A stretch of DNA of 64,000 nucleotides from Magnetospirillum sp. 15-1 (lineage in GTDB: Bacteria; Pseudomonadota; Alphaproteobacteria; Rhodospirillales; Magnetospirillaceae), in NCBI RefSeq assembly GCF_900184795.1, contig NZ_FXXN01000017.1, positions 62,001 through 126,000 of the forward strand, given 5' to 3'. This document shows positions 8,238 to 18,154 of the stretch, one piece after another. A model generated the notes under the pieces. It was not told the DNA's origin, did not search any database, and saw nothing but the letters and a program-made list of their open reading frames with translations. Both the position numbers and the translations under genes were made by a program. Each line of letters begins with the position of its first letter. Positions within the stretch are counted from its first letter, which is position 1.

Positions 8238-8768
8238 TCAGGTCAGCGCAGCCGGCCCCGGCCCATTAACCGCGCATATTCGCTGTACCACCTTGGCGCC
8301 GCCCTCGATGCCGTCCTCGTAGGCGATGACGGTGAGGCCCTCGGCCAGTTCCAGCAGTTCGCCCCGCTTCAGCAGGTGGTCGGGATTGGCCGGGCGGCCG
8401 AACGCCTCGTTGCCGGCGGCGAAGGTCTCGTAGAGCAGGGCGCCGCCGGGCTTCAGGGCGGCCCGGATGGACGGGAACAGCGGCCGCCACAGGTAATTGG
8501 TCACCACCACCGCGTCGAAGGAGCGGCCGGCCAGCGGCCAGGGCGAGCCGTCCTCCAGATCGGCGGCGATCAGCTCCGCCCCCTCGGCGAGGCGGGCCTG
8601 GGCCACGTCGCGGTCCATGGCGGTCACCGGATGGCCGCGCTCCAGAAACAGCCGGGAATGCCGCCCGCCGCCGCAGGCGAGGTCGAGCACCGTGCCTCCC
8701 GCCGGCACCAGGGCGGCGAAGCGGGCGATCCAGGGGGAGGGGGCAACGCGGAACGGGTCGGTACCCAT
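8238..8768 (-). CDS. Small class I SAM-dependent methyltransferase
   Basis: A 176-residue protein consisting of little more than a Rossmann methyltransferase core: motif I VLDLACGGGRHSRLFLERG, DRDVAQA at strand 2, then FDAVVVTNYLWRPLF and LKPGGALLYETFA. It resembles TehB-like small methyltransferases. The substrate is unknown. ATG at 8768 is divergent from the DUF1178 gene 80 bp away. Confidence 0.85.
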   Translation of the reverse strand: MGTDPFRVAPSPWIARFAALVPAGGTVLDLACGGGRHSRLFLERGHPVTAMDRDVAQARLAEGAELIAADLEDGSPWPLAGRSFDAVVVTNYLWRPLFPSIRAALKPGGALLYETFAAGNEAFGRPANPDHLLKRGELLELAEGLTVIAYEDGIEGGAKVVQRICAVNGPGPAALT

Positions 8769-8848
8769 GGGCTTATCCGTGCGGTGGAGGCTGTAATAAC
8801 TCTGAGATATCTGTTAGGAAGGTTTCCAGGTAACGGATATCAGCGACC

Positions 8849-9262
8849 ATGATCCTGTTCGAATTGCGCTGCTCTGGCGAGCATCATTTTGAGGCTTGGT
8901 TCAAGGACGGCGCCACCTACGACAGGCAGGCGGCGGCCGGCGGGATTTCCTGCCCGGTGTGCGGCGATGCCCGGATCGAGAAGGCTCCCATGGCGCCGCG
9001 TCTGGCCAAGGCGCGCGGCGCGGCCCTGGATGCCCAGGCGGCGGCGGGGGAATTGCGCAAGATGCTGGTGGGACTCAAGCACAAGGTCCAGGCCAACTGC
9101 GACTATGTGGGGGAGAAGTTCCCCGACGAGGCCCGCAAGATTCATTACGGTGACGCCGAGGCCCGGCCCATCTATGGCGAGGCCACCCCCGAGCAGGCGC
9201 GGGAGCTTGAGGACGAGGGCGTTGCCGTCGCCCGCGTTCCCTGGGTGCCCGAGGGGAATTAG
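8849..9262 (+). CDS. DUF1178 family protein
   Basis: A 137-residue protein starting MILFELRCSGEHHFEAWF, with a zinc-ribbon-like pair (C at the start, CPVC at about residue 35) and the conserved C-terminal segment of the family (IYGEATPEQARELEDEG). DUF1178 proteins are widespread in alpha- and betaproteobacteria and have no assigned function. A DUF1275 gene follows in the same direction after 64 bp. Confidence 0.88.
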   Translation: MILFELRCSGEHHFEAWFKDGATYDRQAAAGGISCPVCGDARIEKAPMAPRLAKARGAALDAQAAAGELRKMLVGLKHKVQANCDYVGEKFPDEARKIHYGDAEARPIYGEATPEQARELEDEGVAVARVPWVPEGN

Positions 9263-9326
9263 ACTTCCAATCGCCGTGGCGGAAGGCCTATGCTGCGCCG
9301 CAGCAAGGGCTCATTTCTGGTGCGGT

Positions 9327-10100
9327 ATGCCTATCTTCTACCTGCGCAGGCTTTCGGGCGATCGGCGCACATCCTCCGCCAACAAGCATCTCGGCTATTC
9401 CCTGGCCTTCATCGCGGGCGCCATCAACGCCGGCGGTTTCCTGGCCGTCGAGCGCTATACCTCGCACATGACCGGCATCGTCTCGTCCCTGGCCGACAAT
9501 CTGGTCACCAACGAACTGGGCGCCGTGCTGGTCGGCCTGGGCTCGCTGGCGGCCTTCATCGCCGGTTCGGCCTATTCGGCGATCCTGATCAACTGGGGGC
9601 GTCACCACCGCATGCACAGCAAATACGCCTATCCCCTGCTGTGGGAGGCGATCCTGCTGCTGTGCTTCGGGTTGATGGGCGGTTCCCTCGAACTGCATCA
9701 GAGCGCCTTCATCCCGGTCACCGTGATGCTGCTGTGCTTCATCATGGGATTGCAGAACGCCATCATCTCCAAGATTTCCAACTCGGAAATCCGCACCACC
9801 CACATGACCGGCATCGTCACCGATATCGGCATCGAGCTGGGCAAGGCCTTCTATATCAATTCCCAGTCGGAATCCGAGCATTACCAGCCGGTGCGGGCCA
9901 ACAAGGCCCGGCTTGCCGTGCTGTCATGCCTGCTGCTGTCGTTCCTGGCGGGCGGGGTGGCGGGCGCCATCGGCTTCAAGGTCGTGGGCTACGCCTCGAC
10001 CATTCCCTTGGCGGTGTTCCTGGTCTTCCTGGCCATCGTGCCCCTGGTCGACGATGCCCGCACCCGGTTCCGGGTGTTCACCCGTCACCGGCTGCATTGA
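9327..10100 (+). CDS. DUF1275 (YoaK) family integral membrane protein
   Basis: A 257-residue polytopic inner-membrane protein. It starts with a short basic segment (MPIFYLRRLSGDRR), then GYSLAFIAGAINAGGFLAV and the paired motif TSHMTGIVSSLAD near the first helix, repeated in the second half as TTHMTGIVTDIGIELGK. This internal duplication is characteristic of the family, proposed to be transporters of unknown substrate. ATG at 9327 was chosen because the upstream extension of the frame runs through the DUF1178 gene. Confidence 0.88.
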   Translation: MPIFYLRRLSGDRRTSSANKHLGYSLAFIAGAINAGGFLAVERYTSHMTGIVSSLADNLVTNELGAVLVGLGSLAAFIAGSAYSAILINWGRHHRMHSKYAYPLLWEAILLLCFGLMGGSLELHQSAFIPVTVMLLCFIMGLQNAIISKISNSEIRTTHMTGIVTDIGIELGKAFYINSQSESEHYQPVRANKARLAVLSCLLLSFLAGGVAGAIGFKVVGYASTIPLAVFLVFLAIVPLVDDARTRFRVFTRHRLH

Positions 10101-10127
10101 TATCCGTCCCTGGGGCATGGGGCGAAG

Positions 10128-10862
10128 CTACCCCTTTACCCCGAACAGCATGTAGTTGATGTCGAGATTGTCGGTTTCGCGCCAGGAATCCGACAGGGGG
10201 TTGTAGGCCATGCCGGCCATCTGGCGCACGGTGACGCCCCGGTCGCGCAGCATGGCGGCGAATTCCGAGGGGCGGACGAATTTCTGCCAGTCGTGGGTGC
10301 CCTTGGGCAGCCAGCCCAGCACGTATTCGGCGCCGACCACCGCCAGGGCCCAGGCCTTGGCGGTACGGTTCAGGGTGGCGCCCATGAATACGCCGCCGGG
10401 CTTCAGGCGGGCGGTGGCGTGGCCGAGGAAGGCGGCGACGTCGGGGACGTGCTCGACCACCTCCATGGACAGCACCACGTCGAAACTTTGGGCGGGGTCC
10501 AGTTGCTCGGGGGTCGACATCCGGTAGTCCACCGGCACGCCCGATTGTTCGGCGTGCAGGCGGGCGACGGCCACGTTCTTATCGCCCGCGTCGATTCCGG
10601 TGACGGCGAAGCCCATGCGGGCCAGGGGCTCGGACAACAGGCCGCCGCCGCAGCCGACATCCAGCAGGGAAAGGCCCTCGAACGGGCGCATCAGGCTTTC
10701 GTCACGGCCGAAATGAGCGGCGAAATGGCGACGCATGAAGGCCAGACGTACGGGATTGAAGCGGTGCAGCGGCTTGAACTTGCCGGTCGGGTCCCACCAG
10801 GCCTCGGCCATGGCGGTGAACCGGGCGATTTCGTCGGGCGATGCCGTGCCCAGTTGATCCAT
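10128..10862 (-). CDS. ubiG: Ubiquinone biosynthesis O-methyltransferase UbiG
   Basis: A 244-residue methyltransferase catalysing both O-methylations in ubiquinone synthesis. Diagnostic features are the N-terminal [31 protein letters not shown], motif [20 protein letters not shown] and the C-terminal [19 protein letters not shown] at 10862 has a GGCGGAG ribosome-binding site; an in-frame ATG at 10886 would add eight residues. It is divergent from lysC, a neighbour order seen in many Alphaproteobacteria. Confidence 0.95.
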   Translation of the reverse strand: MDQLGTASPDEIARFTAMAEAWWDPTGKFKPLHRFNPVRLAFMRRHFAAHFGRDESLMRPFEGLSLLDVGCGGGLLSEPLARMGFAVTGIDAGDKNVAVARLHAEQSGVPVDYRMSTPEQLDPAQSFDVVLSMEVVEHVPDVAAFLGHATARLKPGGVFMGATLNRTAKAWALAVVGAEYVLGWLPKGTHDWQKFVRPSEFAAMLRDRGVTVRQMAGMAYNPLSDSWRETDNLDINYMLFGVKG

Positions 10863-11035
10863 GTATTTCCACTCCGCCGTCAACATTTCGTCAGGGGGCC
10901 GCGCTTGCGTCCCGCTGGGCGACAGAGTATGAATACGCGCCCTTCCGGCGGCAACCGCGCAAATGAGAGTTTTTGGCGGCCGACGGCGAGGGAGGATATG
11001 GATCAGCCCGGGGCTGGGACAACAAGGGTTTTCTC

Positions 11036-12256
11036 ATGGCTCGCATCGTAATGAAATTCGGCGGCACCTCGGTCGCCGACATCGAGCGCATCAAGAATGT
11101 CGCCAACCGCGTCAAGCGGGAATTCGACGCCGGCAACGAGGTTGCGGTGGTGGTCTCGGCCATGTCGGGCGCCACCAACCAGCTGGTCGCCTGGTGCAAC
11201 CAGATCGCGCCGCTGCACGACGCCCGCGAATACGACGCGGTGGTCGCCACCGGCGAGCAGGTGACCATCGGCCTGCTGGCCATCGCGCTGCAGGAACTGG
11301 GTGTCGAGGCCCGTTCGTGGTGCGGCTGGCAACTGCCGATTCACACCGACGGCGTGCACGGCAAGGCGCGTATCATGTCCATCGAGACGGACGAGATGAT
11401 CGCCCGCATGGGCAAGGGCGAGGTGGCGGTGGTCGCCGGCTTCCAGGGCCTGGGTCCGGACAAGCGGATTTCGACGCTCGGCCGCGGCGGCTCGGACACC
11501 TCGGCGGTGGCGCTGGCGGCGGCCTTGCATGCCGATCGCTGCGACATCTACACCGACGTGGACGGCGTCTACACCACCGACCCGCGCATCGTCTCCGTGG
11601 CCAGGAAGCTCGACAAGATCACCTATGAGGAGATGCTCGAGCTGGCCTCTGTCGGCGCCAAGGTGCTGCAGACCCGCTCGGTCGAAATGGCCATGAAGCA
11701 CCGCGTGCGCGTTCAGGTGCTTTCCAGCTTCGAAGACAAGCCCGGTACTCTCGTTTGCGATGAGGATGAGATCGTGGAAAAGGAATTGGTGAGCGGCATC
11801 GCCTACAGCCGCGACGAGGCGAAGATCACCCTGGTGCGCGTGGCCGACCGGCCGGGCGTTGCGGCCTCCATCTTCGGCCCGCTGGCCGATGCGGCGGTCA
11901 ACGTGGACATGATCGTGCAGAACGTGTCCGAGGACGGCAAGTCCACCGACCTGACCTTCACCGTCGGCAACGCCGATCTGGAGCGGGCCAAGAAGGTGCT
12001 GGAGGAGGCCAAGGCCTCCCTGGGCTTCGAGAAGCTGCTGGCCGACCCCAACGTGGTCAAGGTCTCGGTGATCGGCGTCGGCATGCGCTCGCACGCCGGC
12101 ATCGCCCAGAAGATGTTCCAGACCCTGGCGTCCGAGGGTATCAATATTCAGGTGATCTCCACCTCGGAGATCAAGATCAGCGTGCTGATCGAGGAAAAGT
12201 ACACCGAACTGGCCCTGCGCGCGCTTCATACCGCCTACGGTCTGGACGCCGCGTAA
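11036..12256 (+). CDS. lysC: Aspartate kinase
   Basis: A 406-residue enzyme phosphorylating aspartate, the first step to Lys, Met, Thr and diaminopimelate. It starts [19 protein letters not shown] (the KFGGTSVA kinase motif), has the [16 protein letters not shown] segment and two C-terminal ACT domains (from about residue 265 onward) that normally mediate feedback control by Lys/Thr. ATG at 11036 gives the family N-terminus. The frame open upstream lacks homology. Confidence 0.97.
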   Translation: MARIVMKFGGTSVADIERIKNVANRVKREFDAGNEVAVVVSAMSGATNQLVAWCNQIAPLHDAREYDAVVATGEQVTIGLLAIALQELGVEARSWCGWQLPIHTDGVHGKARIMSIETDEMIARMGKGEVAVVAGFQGLGPDKRISTLGRGGSDTSAVALAAALHADRCDIYTDVDGVYTTDPRIVSVARKLDKITYEEMLELASVGAKVLQTRSVEMAMKHRVRVQVLSSFEDKPGTLVCDEDEIVEKELVSGIAYSRDEAKITLVRVADRPGVAASIFGPLADAAVNVDMIVQNVSEDGKSTDLTFTVGNADLERAKKVLEEAKASLGFEKLLADPNVVKVSVIGVGMRSHAGIAQKMFQTLASEGINIQVISTSEIKISVLIEEKYTELALRALHTAYGLDAA

Positions 12257-12280
12257 GCGGGGCTATTGCCAGAGGGCCTG

Positions 12281-13315
12281 ATGGATAAGGCGAGGCAGCG
12301 GCTCGAACACCTGTGGCGGCGCGGACGGGAATTTCTCGGCACCGAATACGCCATCATGGGTGGGGCGATGTCGTGGATTTCCGAACGCCGGCTGGTCGCC
12401 GCCATCTCCAATGGCGGCGGTTTCGGCGTGCTCGCCTGCGGCTCCATGCCGCCCGGCCTGCTGCGCGAGGAAATCCGCGCCACCCAGGAACTGACCGTCA
12501 AGCCGTTCGGCGTCAACCTGATCACGCTGCATCCCGATCTGGACGCCCTGATCGACGTCTGCGGCGAGATGCAGGTGGGCCATATCGTGCTGGCCGGTGG
12601 CCTGCCGTCCGCCGCCGCCATCAAGCGGGCCAAGGATACCGGCGCCAGGGTGATCTGCTTCGCCCCCGCCGTGGTGCTGGCCAAGAAGCTGCTGCGGGCC
12701 GGCGTTGACGCCTTGGTGATCGAAGGCGCCGAGGCCGGCGGCCATGTGGGGCCCGTCGCCACCAGCGTGCTGGCCCAGGAAATCCTCCCGGTGGTCGAGC
12801 AGGTGCCGGTCTTCGTGGCCGGCGGCATCGGTCGCGGCGAGGCCATCGTCTCCTACCTGGAGATGGGGGCGTCGGGCTGCCAGCTGGGCACCCGCTTCGT
12901 CTGCGCCGACGAATGCATCGCGCATCCCAATTTCAAGAAGGCCTTCATCCGCGCCGCCGCCCGCGACGCCCTTCCCTCGGTGCAGGTCGATCCCCAATTC
13001 CCGGTGATCCCGGTGCGCGCGCTCGGCAACAACGCCACGCGGCGCTTCATTCTGTTCCAGATGGAGGTGATCTCCCGCTTCAAGTCCGGTGAGATCGAGC
13101 AGAAGGATGCCCAACTCGAGATCGAGCATTTCTGGGCAGGCGCCCTGAAGCGCGCCGTCATTGACGGCGATGTGGAGAACGGCTCGCTGATGGCCGGCCA
13201 GAGCGTCGGCATGGTGACACGCGAGCAGCCCACCGCCGACATCCTGCGGGAGTTGCTCGATCAGGCCCTGGCCGCCTTGGCCGACCGCCACGGCCCCATT
13301 CCGGTGCAGGTTTAA
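12281..13315 (+). CDS. Nitronate monooxygenase / NAD(P)H-dependent flavin oxidoreductase-like
   Basis: A 344-residue TIM-barrel flavoprotein of the 2-nitropropane dioxygenase family. Visible features are GGAMSWISERRLVAAISNGGGFGVL, split here as GGAMSWISE and NGGGFGVL, FGVNLITLHP, EGAEAGGHVGP with the family histidine, and VAGGIGRGEAI, the FMN phosphate-binding glycine loop. It may oxidise alkyl nitronates or act as an enoyl reductase-like enzyme. ATG at 12281 follows AGAGGG; an upstream TTG is less likely. It sits between lysC and ptsP, which are often adjacent in this class, so it looks like an insertion into that order. Confidence 0.85.
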   Translation: MDKARQRLEHLWRRGREFLGTEYAIMGGAMSWISERRLVAAISNGGGFGVLACGSMPPGLLREEIRATQELTVKPFGVNLITLHPDLDALIDVCGEMQVGHIVLAGGLPSAAAIKRAKDTGARVICFAPAVVLAKKLLRAGVDALVIEGAEAGGHVGPVATSVLAQEILPVVEQVPVFVAGGIGRGEAIVSYLEMGASGCQLGTRFVCADECIAHPNFKKAFIRAAARDALPSVQVDPQFPVIPVRALGNNATRRFILFQMEVISRFKSGEIEQKDAQLEIEHFWAGALKRAVIDGDVENGSLMAGQSVGMVTREQPTADILRELLDQALAALADRHGPIPVQV

Positions 13316-13316
13316 T

Positions 13317-15590
13317 ATGCAGAGCGCGGGGATGACCTCGGTGTCTCGGCGCCTGCTGGGGCGGCTGCGCGACGTCATGGCGGGCAGCGGTTCGGCTCAG
13401 GAGCGCCTCGACAAGGTGGTCAAGCTGATCGCCGTCGACATGGTCGCCGAGGTGTGCTCGTGCTACATCATGCGGGCCGGCGAGGTGCTGGAACTGTTCT
13501 CCACCGAGGGCCTGAAGAAGGAATCGGTGCACCAGACCCGCCTGCGGGTCGGCGAGGGCCTGGTCGGCGACATCGCGGCCCATGCGCGGCCGCTGGCCCT
13601 GGCCGACGCCCAGTCGCATCCCAACTTCGTGTTCCGCCCGGAAACCGGTGAAGAGATCTTCCACTCGCTGATGGGCGTGCCCATCATCCGCGGCTCGCGC
13701 GTGGTCGGCGTCGTGGTGGTGCAGAACCGCACCATGCGCCACTACACCGACGAGGAGATCGAGACCCTCGAGACCGTGGCCATGGTGCTGGCCGAACTGG
13801 TGGTCTCGGGCGAGCTGGTCAACCGCGCCGAACTGGTGCCGGTGGACGGCAACGCCCTGCTGCCGCTGCGCATGGAGGGCGTCAAGCTCAACGGCGGCGT
13901 CGGCGTGGGCGTGGCGGTGCTGCACCGGCCGCGCATCACCATCCAGCGGCTGGTGGCCGAGGACCCCGATGCCGAGCTGGAGCGCCTGAAAAAGGCGCTG
14001 ACCGGCATCAAGATGGCGCTGGAGGAATTGTTCTCGCGTCCCGAGATGCGCGACGGCGAGCACCGCGACGTGCTCGAGACCTACCGTATGTTCGCCGAGG
14101 ACAAGGGCTGGCTGAACCGCATCAACGAGGCGATCCGCACCGGCCTGACCGCCGAGGCGGCGGTGCAGAAGGTCCACGACGACACCCGCGCCCGCATGAG
14201 TCAGATCACCGATCCGTACCTGCGCGAGCGCATGCACGATTTCGAGGATCTGGCCAACCGCCTGCTGCAGCATCTGGCCGGTGGCGACGGCGACCAGCGC
14301 CCCGGCGGGACCGATCTGCCCGACGGCGCCATCCTGATCGGCCGCAACCTGGGGCCGATGGAGCTGTTCGACTACGACCCCAAGCGGCTGCGCGGTCTGG
14401 TGCTGGAGGAAGGCTCCGCCACCTCGCACGTGGCCATCGTGGCGCGTGCGCTCGATATTCCGGTGGTCGGCCGCGTCAAGGACGTGCTCGACAAGATCGA
14501 GCCCCTCGACCCGGTGATCTGCGACGGCGACAACGGCCAGGTGTTCATTCGCCCGCCGGACGATATCCGCGAGACCTATATCGACGCCATCGGCCAGCGC
14601 CAGTTGCGTCAGGCCGTCTATGCCCGGCTGCGCGAATTGCCGGCCGTCACCCGCCAGGGTGTGCGCATCGGCATCCACATGAATGCCGGCCTGCTGCTCG
14701 ACATGCAGCATCTGCACGATTCGGGGGCCGACGGCATCGGGCTGTACCGTACCGAGCTGCCCTTCATGGCGCGTTCCAGCCTGCCCGACGTGGCGGCCCA
14801 GACCCTGCTCTACAAGAAGATCCTCGATCAGGCCGAGGGCAAGCCGGTGGTGTTCCGCACCCTGGATGTGGGCGGCGACAAGGTGCTGCCCTACTGGAAT
14901 CCCTACGAGGAGGACAATCCGGCCCTGGGCTGGCGGTCCATCCGCATAACCCTGGACCGTCCGGCGGTGATGCGTGCGCAGTTGCGCGCCCTGCTGCGTG
15001 CCGCCCAGGGGCGCGAATTGTCGGTGATGTTCCCCATGGTCGCCGAGGTGTCCGAATTCGTTCAGGCCAAGCGCATCCTGGACAAGGAGTTGGAGCACGA
15101 GCGTCAGGCCGGCTCGCCGCTGCCCACCAAGGTGCTGGTCGGCACCATGCTGGAGGTGCCCGCCCTGGCCCTGCAGCTGGACGCGCTGCTGCCCATGGTG
15201 GATTTCGTCTCCATCGGCTCCAACGATCTGACCCAGTTCCTGTTCGCGGTGGATCGCGGCAATCCGCGCATCGCCGAACGCTACGATCCGCTGGCCCCGG
15301 CCATGATCCGCTTCATGCGCTATGTCGCGGTGAAGTGCGGCCAGTACCGCGTCTCGCTGTCGGTGTGCGGCGAAATGGCCGGGCGTCCGCTGGAGGCCAT
15401 GACCCTGATCGGTGCCGGCATCCGCAACCTGTCGCTGTCGGCTCCCAATATCGGCCCGGTGAAGACCATGATCCGCAGCCTGGATATCCCCGCGCTGGAA
15501 GCCTATCTCAACACGCTTCTCAAATCGCCCGACCACAGCCTGCGGAACAAGCTCAAGACGTTCGCGCTCGATCACGGCGTGGTCCTGTGA
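13317..15590 (+). CDS. ptsP: Phosphoenolpyruvate-protein phosphotransferase PtsP (EI-Ntr) with GAF domain
   Basis: A 757-residue enzyme I of the nitrogen-type phosphotransferase system. It has an N-terminal GAF domain (about residues 20-165), then the enzyme I N-terminal domain with the active-site histidine in EEGSATSHVAIVAR, and a PEP-utilising TIM barrel with GLYRTELPFM, SIGSNDLTQF and the C-terminal cysteine segment SVCGEMAGRP. It transfers phosphate from PEP to NPr, linking carbon and nitrogen status to regulation. GAF domains of EI-Ntr bind glutamine in some species. It begins one base after the previous stop. Confidence 0.95.
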   Translation: MQSAGMTSVSRRLLGRLRDVMAGSGSAQERLDKVVKLIAVDMVAEVCSCYIMRAGEVLELFSTEGLKKESVHQTRLRVGEGLVGDIAAHARPLALADAQSHPNFVFRPETGEEIFHSLMGVPIIRGSRVVGVVVVQNRTMRHYTDEEIETLETVAMVLAELVVSGELVNRAELVPVDGNALLPLRMEGVKLNGGVGVGVAVLHRPRITIQRLVAEDPDAELERLKKALTGIKMALEELFSRPEMRDGEHRDVLETYRMFAEDKGWLNRINEAIRTGLTAEAAVQKVHDDTRARMSQITDPYLRERMHDFEDLANRLLQHLAGGDGDQRPGGTDLPDGAILIGRNLGPMELFDYDPKRLRGLVLEEGSATSHVAIVARALDIPVVGRVKDVLDKIEPLDPVICDGDNGQVFIRPPDDIRETYIDAIGQRQLRQAVYARLRELPAVTRQGVRIGIHMNAGLLLDMQHLHDSGADGIGLYRTELPFMARSSLPDVAAQTLLYKKILDQAEGKPVVFRTLDVGGDKVLPYWNPYEEDNPALGWRSIRITLDRPAVMRAQLRALLRAAQGRELSVMFPMVAEVSEFVQAKRILDKELEHERQAGSPLPTKVLVGTMLEVPALALQLDALLPMVDFVSIGSNDLTQFLFAVDRGNPRIAERYDPLAPAMIRFMRYVAVKCGQYRVSLSVCGEMAGRPLEAMTLIGAGIRNLSLSAPNIGPVKTMIRSLDIPALEAYLNTLLKSPDHSLRNKLKTFALDHGVVL

Positions 15591-15658
15591 TGTTGCCACC
15601 CCTCATGGGGTTTTGCTAAACAAGGTCGCCACACGCATAGCGAAAAGGCTCGCCCGAC

Positions 15659-16924
15659 GTGGATAGCACAGCTTCTGATCCCCAGACCGAGACTCCCGCC
15701 GCCGCCGCCGAGCCGGTGGTTGTCCCCGAAGCCATACCGCCCGTCCCCGAGCCTGTCGTCGAGGCCGCGGCTCCCGCCGCCGCCCTGGCGGTCAATGCCG
15801 GAGTGGGGGCCACCCTGCGGGCGGCCCGTGAAGGCATGGGCAAGGCCCTGCCCGAATGCGCCAAGCTGCTGCGCATCCGCCAGCCCTTCCTGGAGGCGCT
15901 GGAAGAGGGGCGCCACCGCGACCTGCCGGGCGGCACCTATGCCGCCGGCTTCCTGCGCACCTACGCCGAGTTCCTTGGCCTGGACAGCGAGGAGATGGTC
16001 CGCCGCTTCCGCGAGGAAGGGGCCGGCGGCTTCAAGAACCGCACCGAGCTGACCTTCCCTTCGCCGGTGTCCGAGGGACGCATCCCCGGCGGCGCCGTCA
16101 TCTTCCTGGGACTGATCCTGGCGGCGGTGGCCTATGGCGGCTGGTATCTGCTGTCCTCGGCCGAGACCAAGGTCACCGAGATGGTTCCGCCGCTGCCCGA
16201 CCGTCTGGCCGGCGTGCTCAACCGTCAGGCCAGCCTGACCGGCGAGAGCAAGCCGGCGGCCGATGCCGCCCAGGAGCCCGTGAAGGCCAAGGAAGAGGTG
16301 GTTCCGCCGCCGGAGACGGAGGACGAGAAGCCCGTCGCCATCCAATCCCCGGCGCTGCCGCAGAATGCCGCCGCTCCCGAGCCCGCCAAGGTCGAGCCCC
16401 CCAAGGTGGAACCGGCCAAGGTGGAGCCGGCCAAGGTCGAGGCTCCCAAGATCGAGCCGGTCAAGGTGGAACCGCCCAAGGTCGAGCCGGCCAAGGTCGA
16501 ACCGGCCAAGGTCGAGCCGGCCAAGGTCGAACCTCCCAAGACGGACGCGCCCAAGGCCGAGCCCGCCAAGGTTGATCCGCCCAAGGTCGAGGTGCCCAAG
16601 GCTGAGACGGCCGCCACCACCGCCGTTCCCGACGGCAAGGTCTATGGCGCCGAGTACGCCGATGCCCGCGTGGTGCTGAAGGCCACCGGCGACGATTGCT
16701 GGATTCAGGTGCGCGAGGTGGACGGTTCCCTGCTGATGAGCCGCCTGCTGCGCCGGGGCGACAGTTTCCGGGTTCCCAACCGTTCCGGCCTCAACCTGAT
16801 GGTGGGCAATGCCGGATCGCTGGAGGTCAGCATCGACGGCCGCAAGGTTCCGGCTCTGGGCGCCACGGGGCAGGTGCGGCGCGACATCCGCCTCGATCCC
16901 GACAAGCTGGCGACCGGGGGCTGA
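15659..16924 (+). CDS. RodZ-like helix-turn-helix membrane protein with DUF4115
   Basis: A 421-residue bitopic protein starting at GTG 15659. It has an acidic Pro/Ala-rich N-terminus, an HTH_25-type domain (about residues 40-110, with LRAAREGMGKALPECAKLLR and GGTYAAGFLRTYAEFLGLD), one transmembrane helix at about residues 141-163, a Pro/Lys/Val/Glu repeat region and a C-terminal DUF4115 beta domain (DDCWIQVREVDGSLL). This is the RodZ layout, which ties MreB to the envelope. The position before ispG is conserved in many proteobacteria. Confidence 0.88.
   Translation: MDSTASDPQTETPAAAAEPVVVPEAIPPVPEPVVEAAAPAAALAVNAGVGATLRAAREGMGKALPECAKLLRIRQPFLEALEEGRHRDLPGGTYAAGFLRTYAEFLGLDSEEMVRRFREEGAGGFKNRTELTFPSPVSEGRIPGGAVIFLGLILAAVAYGGWYLLSSAETKVTEMVPPLPDRLAGVLNRQASLTGESKPAADAAQEPVKAKEEVVPPPETEDEKPVAIQSPALPQNAAAPEPAKVEPPKVEPAKVEPAKVEAPKIEPVKVEPPKVEPAKVEPAKVEPAKVEPPKTDAPKAEPAKVDPPKVEVPKAETAATTAVPDGKVYGAEYADARVVLKATGDDCWIQVREVDGSLLMSRLLRRGDSFRVPNRSGLNLMVGNAGSLEVSIDGRKVPALGATGQVRRDIRLDPDKLATGG
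16381..16608 (+). repeat. Tandem KVEP-coding repeats within the RodZ-like gene
   Basis: About 18 tandem copies of a unit coding for P-[AP]-K-V-E (variants KVEPA, KVEPP, KIEPV, KTDAP, KAEPA), using varied synonymous codons. The repeat encodes an extended, charged periplasmic spacer between the membrane helix and DUF4115. In-frame units make it prone to length change between strains. Confidence 0.85.
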
Positions 16925-16986
16925 TAACCATAAATAGGTTGTCGCTTTCGGAGCTTGGCCCGAATGCGTTATAACGCCTCGCCCCG

Positions 16987-17022
16987 CTCGGCCCATCGGC
17001 CGGCCGGGCCGAGGCCCCTTTT
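16987..17022 (+). terminator. Candidate intrinsic terminator or attenuator before ispG
   Basis: Stem CTCGGCCC (16987-16994) / GGGCCGAG (17006-17013), 11-nt loop, followed by GCCCCTTTT. It lies 62 bp after the RodZ-like gene and 18 bp before the ispG start, so it could separate the two transcripts or attenuate ispG. The T-run is only four bases. Confidence 0.45.
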
Positions 17023-17039
17023 GTCAGCGAGAGTGTCCC

Positions 17040-18152
17040 ATGAGTCTGCGGCCCTACCGTGAAATCGCCCGGCGCAAGTCGCGGCAAATCCATGTCGGTT
17101 CCGTGGCGGTCGGCGGCGACGCCCCCATTTCGGTCCAGACCATGACCAACACGCTGACCACCGACATCAAGGGAACGCTGGAGCAGATTCGCCGCGCCGC
17201 CGATGCCGGTGCCGATCTGGTGCGCGTCTCGTGCCCGGACGAGGAGTCCACGGCGGCGTTCAAGACCATCGCCAGGGAATCGCCGGTTCCGCTGATCGCC
17301 GACATCCATTTCCACTACAAGCGCGGCATCGAGGCCGCCGAGGCCGGCGCCGCCTGCCTGCGCATCAATCCCGGCAACATCGGCTCGCACGAGCGGGTGC
17401 GCGAAGTGGTGAAGGCCGCCAAGGATCATGGCTGCTCCATGCGCATCGGCGTCAATGCCGGCTCGCTGGACAAGCACCTTTTGGACAAGTACGGCGAGCC
17501 CTGCCCGGAAGCCCTGGTGGAAAGCGCGCTGGAACATGCCAAGCTGCTCGAGGACAACGACTTCTTCGAGTTCAAGATCGCCGTGAAGGCCTCCGACGTA
17601 TTCCTGGCCGTCGCCGCCTATCAGGGGCTGGCCAAGGCCTGCGACTATCCCCTGCACCTGGGCATCACCGAGGCCGGCGGCCTGATCGGCGGCACGGTGA
17701 AGTCGTCCATCGGCATCGGCTCGCTGCTGTGGCAGGGGATCGGCGACACGTTGCGCGTCTCGCTGTCCGCCGACGTGACCGAGGAGGTCAAGGTCGGCTT
17801 CGAGATGCTGAAGGCGCTGGACCTGCGTCATCGCGGTGTGCGCATCGTCTCGTGCCCGTCCTGCGCCCGCCAGGGCTTCGACGTCATCAAGACGGTGGAG
17901 ACCCTGGAAAACCGCCTGTCCCATATCCGCGCCCCGGTGACCCTGTCCATCCTGGGCTGCGTGGTCAACGGCCCCGGCGAGGCCCGCGAGACCATGGTGG
18001 GCATCACCGGTGGCGGCAGCGACAATCACAAGGTCTATATCGGCGGCTCGCCCGACCATAATGTCGACGGCAAGTCCATGGTCGACCACATCGTCGAACT
18101 GGTCGAGGCGCGCGCCGCCGCCATCGAGGCCGCCAAGCAGAAGGAAAGCTGA
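17040..18152 (+). CDS. ispG: 4-hydroxy-3-methylbut-2-en-1-yl diphosphate synthase (GcpE)
   Basis: A 370-residue [4Fe-4S] enzyme converting methylerythritol cyclodiphosphate to HMBPP in the MEP isoprenoid pathway. Visible are VQTMTNT near the N-terminus, [18 protein letters not shown] and the cluster cysteines in [11 protein letters not shown] and [10 protein letters not shown]. Length is that of the short bacterial type. ATG at 17040; hisS starts three bases after the stop, so the two are surely co-transcribed. Confidence 0.97.
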   Translation: MSLRPYREIARRKSRQIHVGSVAVGGDAPISVQTMTNTLTTDIKGTLEQIRRAADAGADLVRVSCPDEESTAAFKTIARESPVPLIADIHFHYKRGIEAAEAGAACLRINPGNIGSHERVREVVKAAKDHGCSMRIGVNAGSLDKHLLDKYGEPCPEALVESALEHAKLLEDNDFFEFKIAVKASDVFLAVAAYQGLAKACDYPLHLGITEAGGLIGGTVKSSIGIGSLLWQGIGDTLRVSLSADVTEEVKVGFEMLKALDLRHRGVRIVSCPSCARQGFDVIKTVETLENRLSHIRAPVTLSILGCVVNGPGEARETMVGITGGGSDNHKVYIGGSPDHNVDGKSMVDHIVELVEARAAAIEAAKQKES

Positions 18153-18154
18153 TT

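Noticed and set aside
13158-15599. An 813-codon open frame antisense to ptsP
   Set aside because: High GC content keeps antisense frames open. The translation is rich in His/Gln/Ala/Gly with no family similarity, while ptsP on the other strand is unmistakable.
16381-16608. Regular repeats that might suggest CRISPR
   Set aside because: The units are contiguous, in frame and code for KVEP peptides; there are no spacers.
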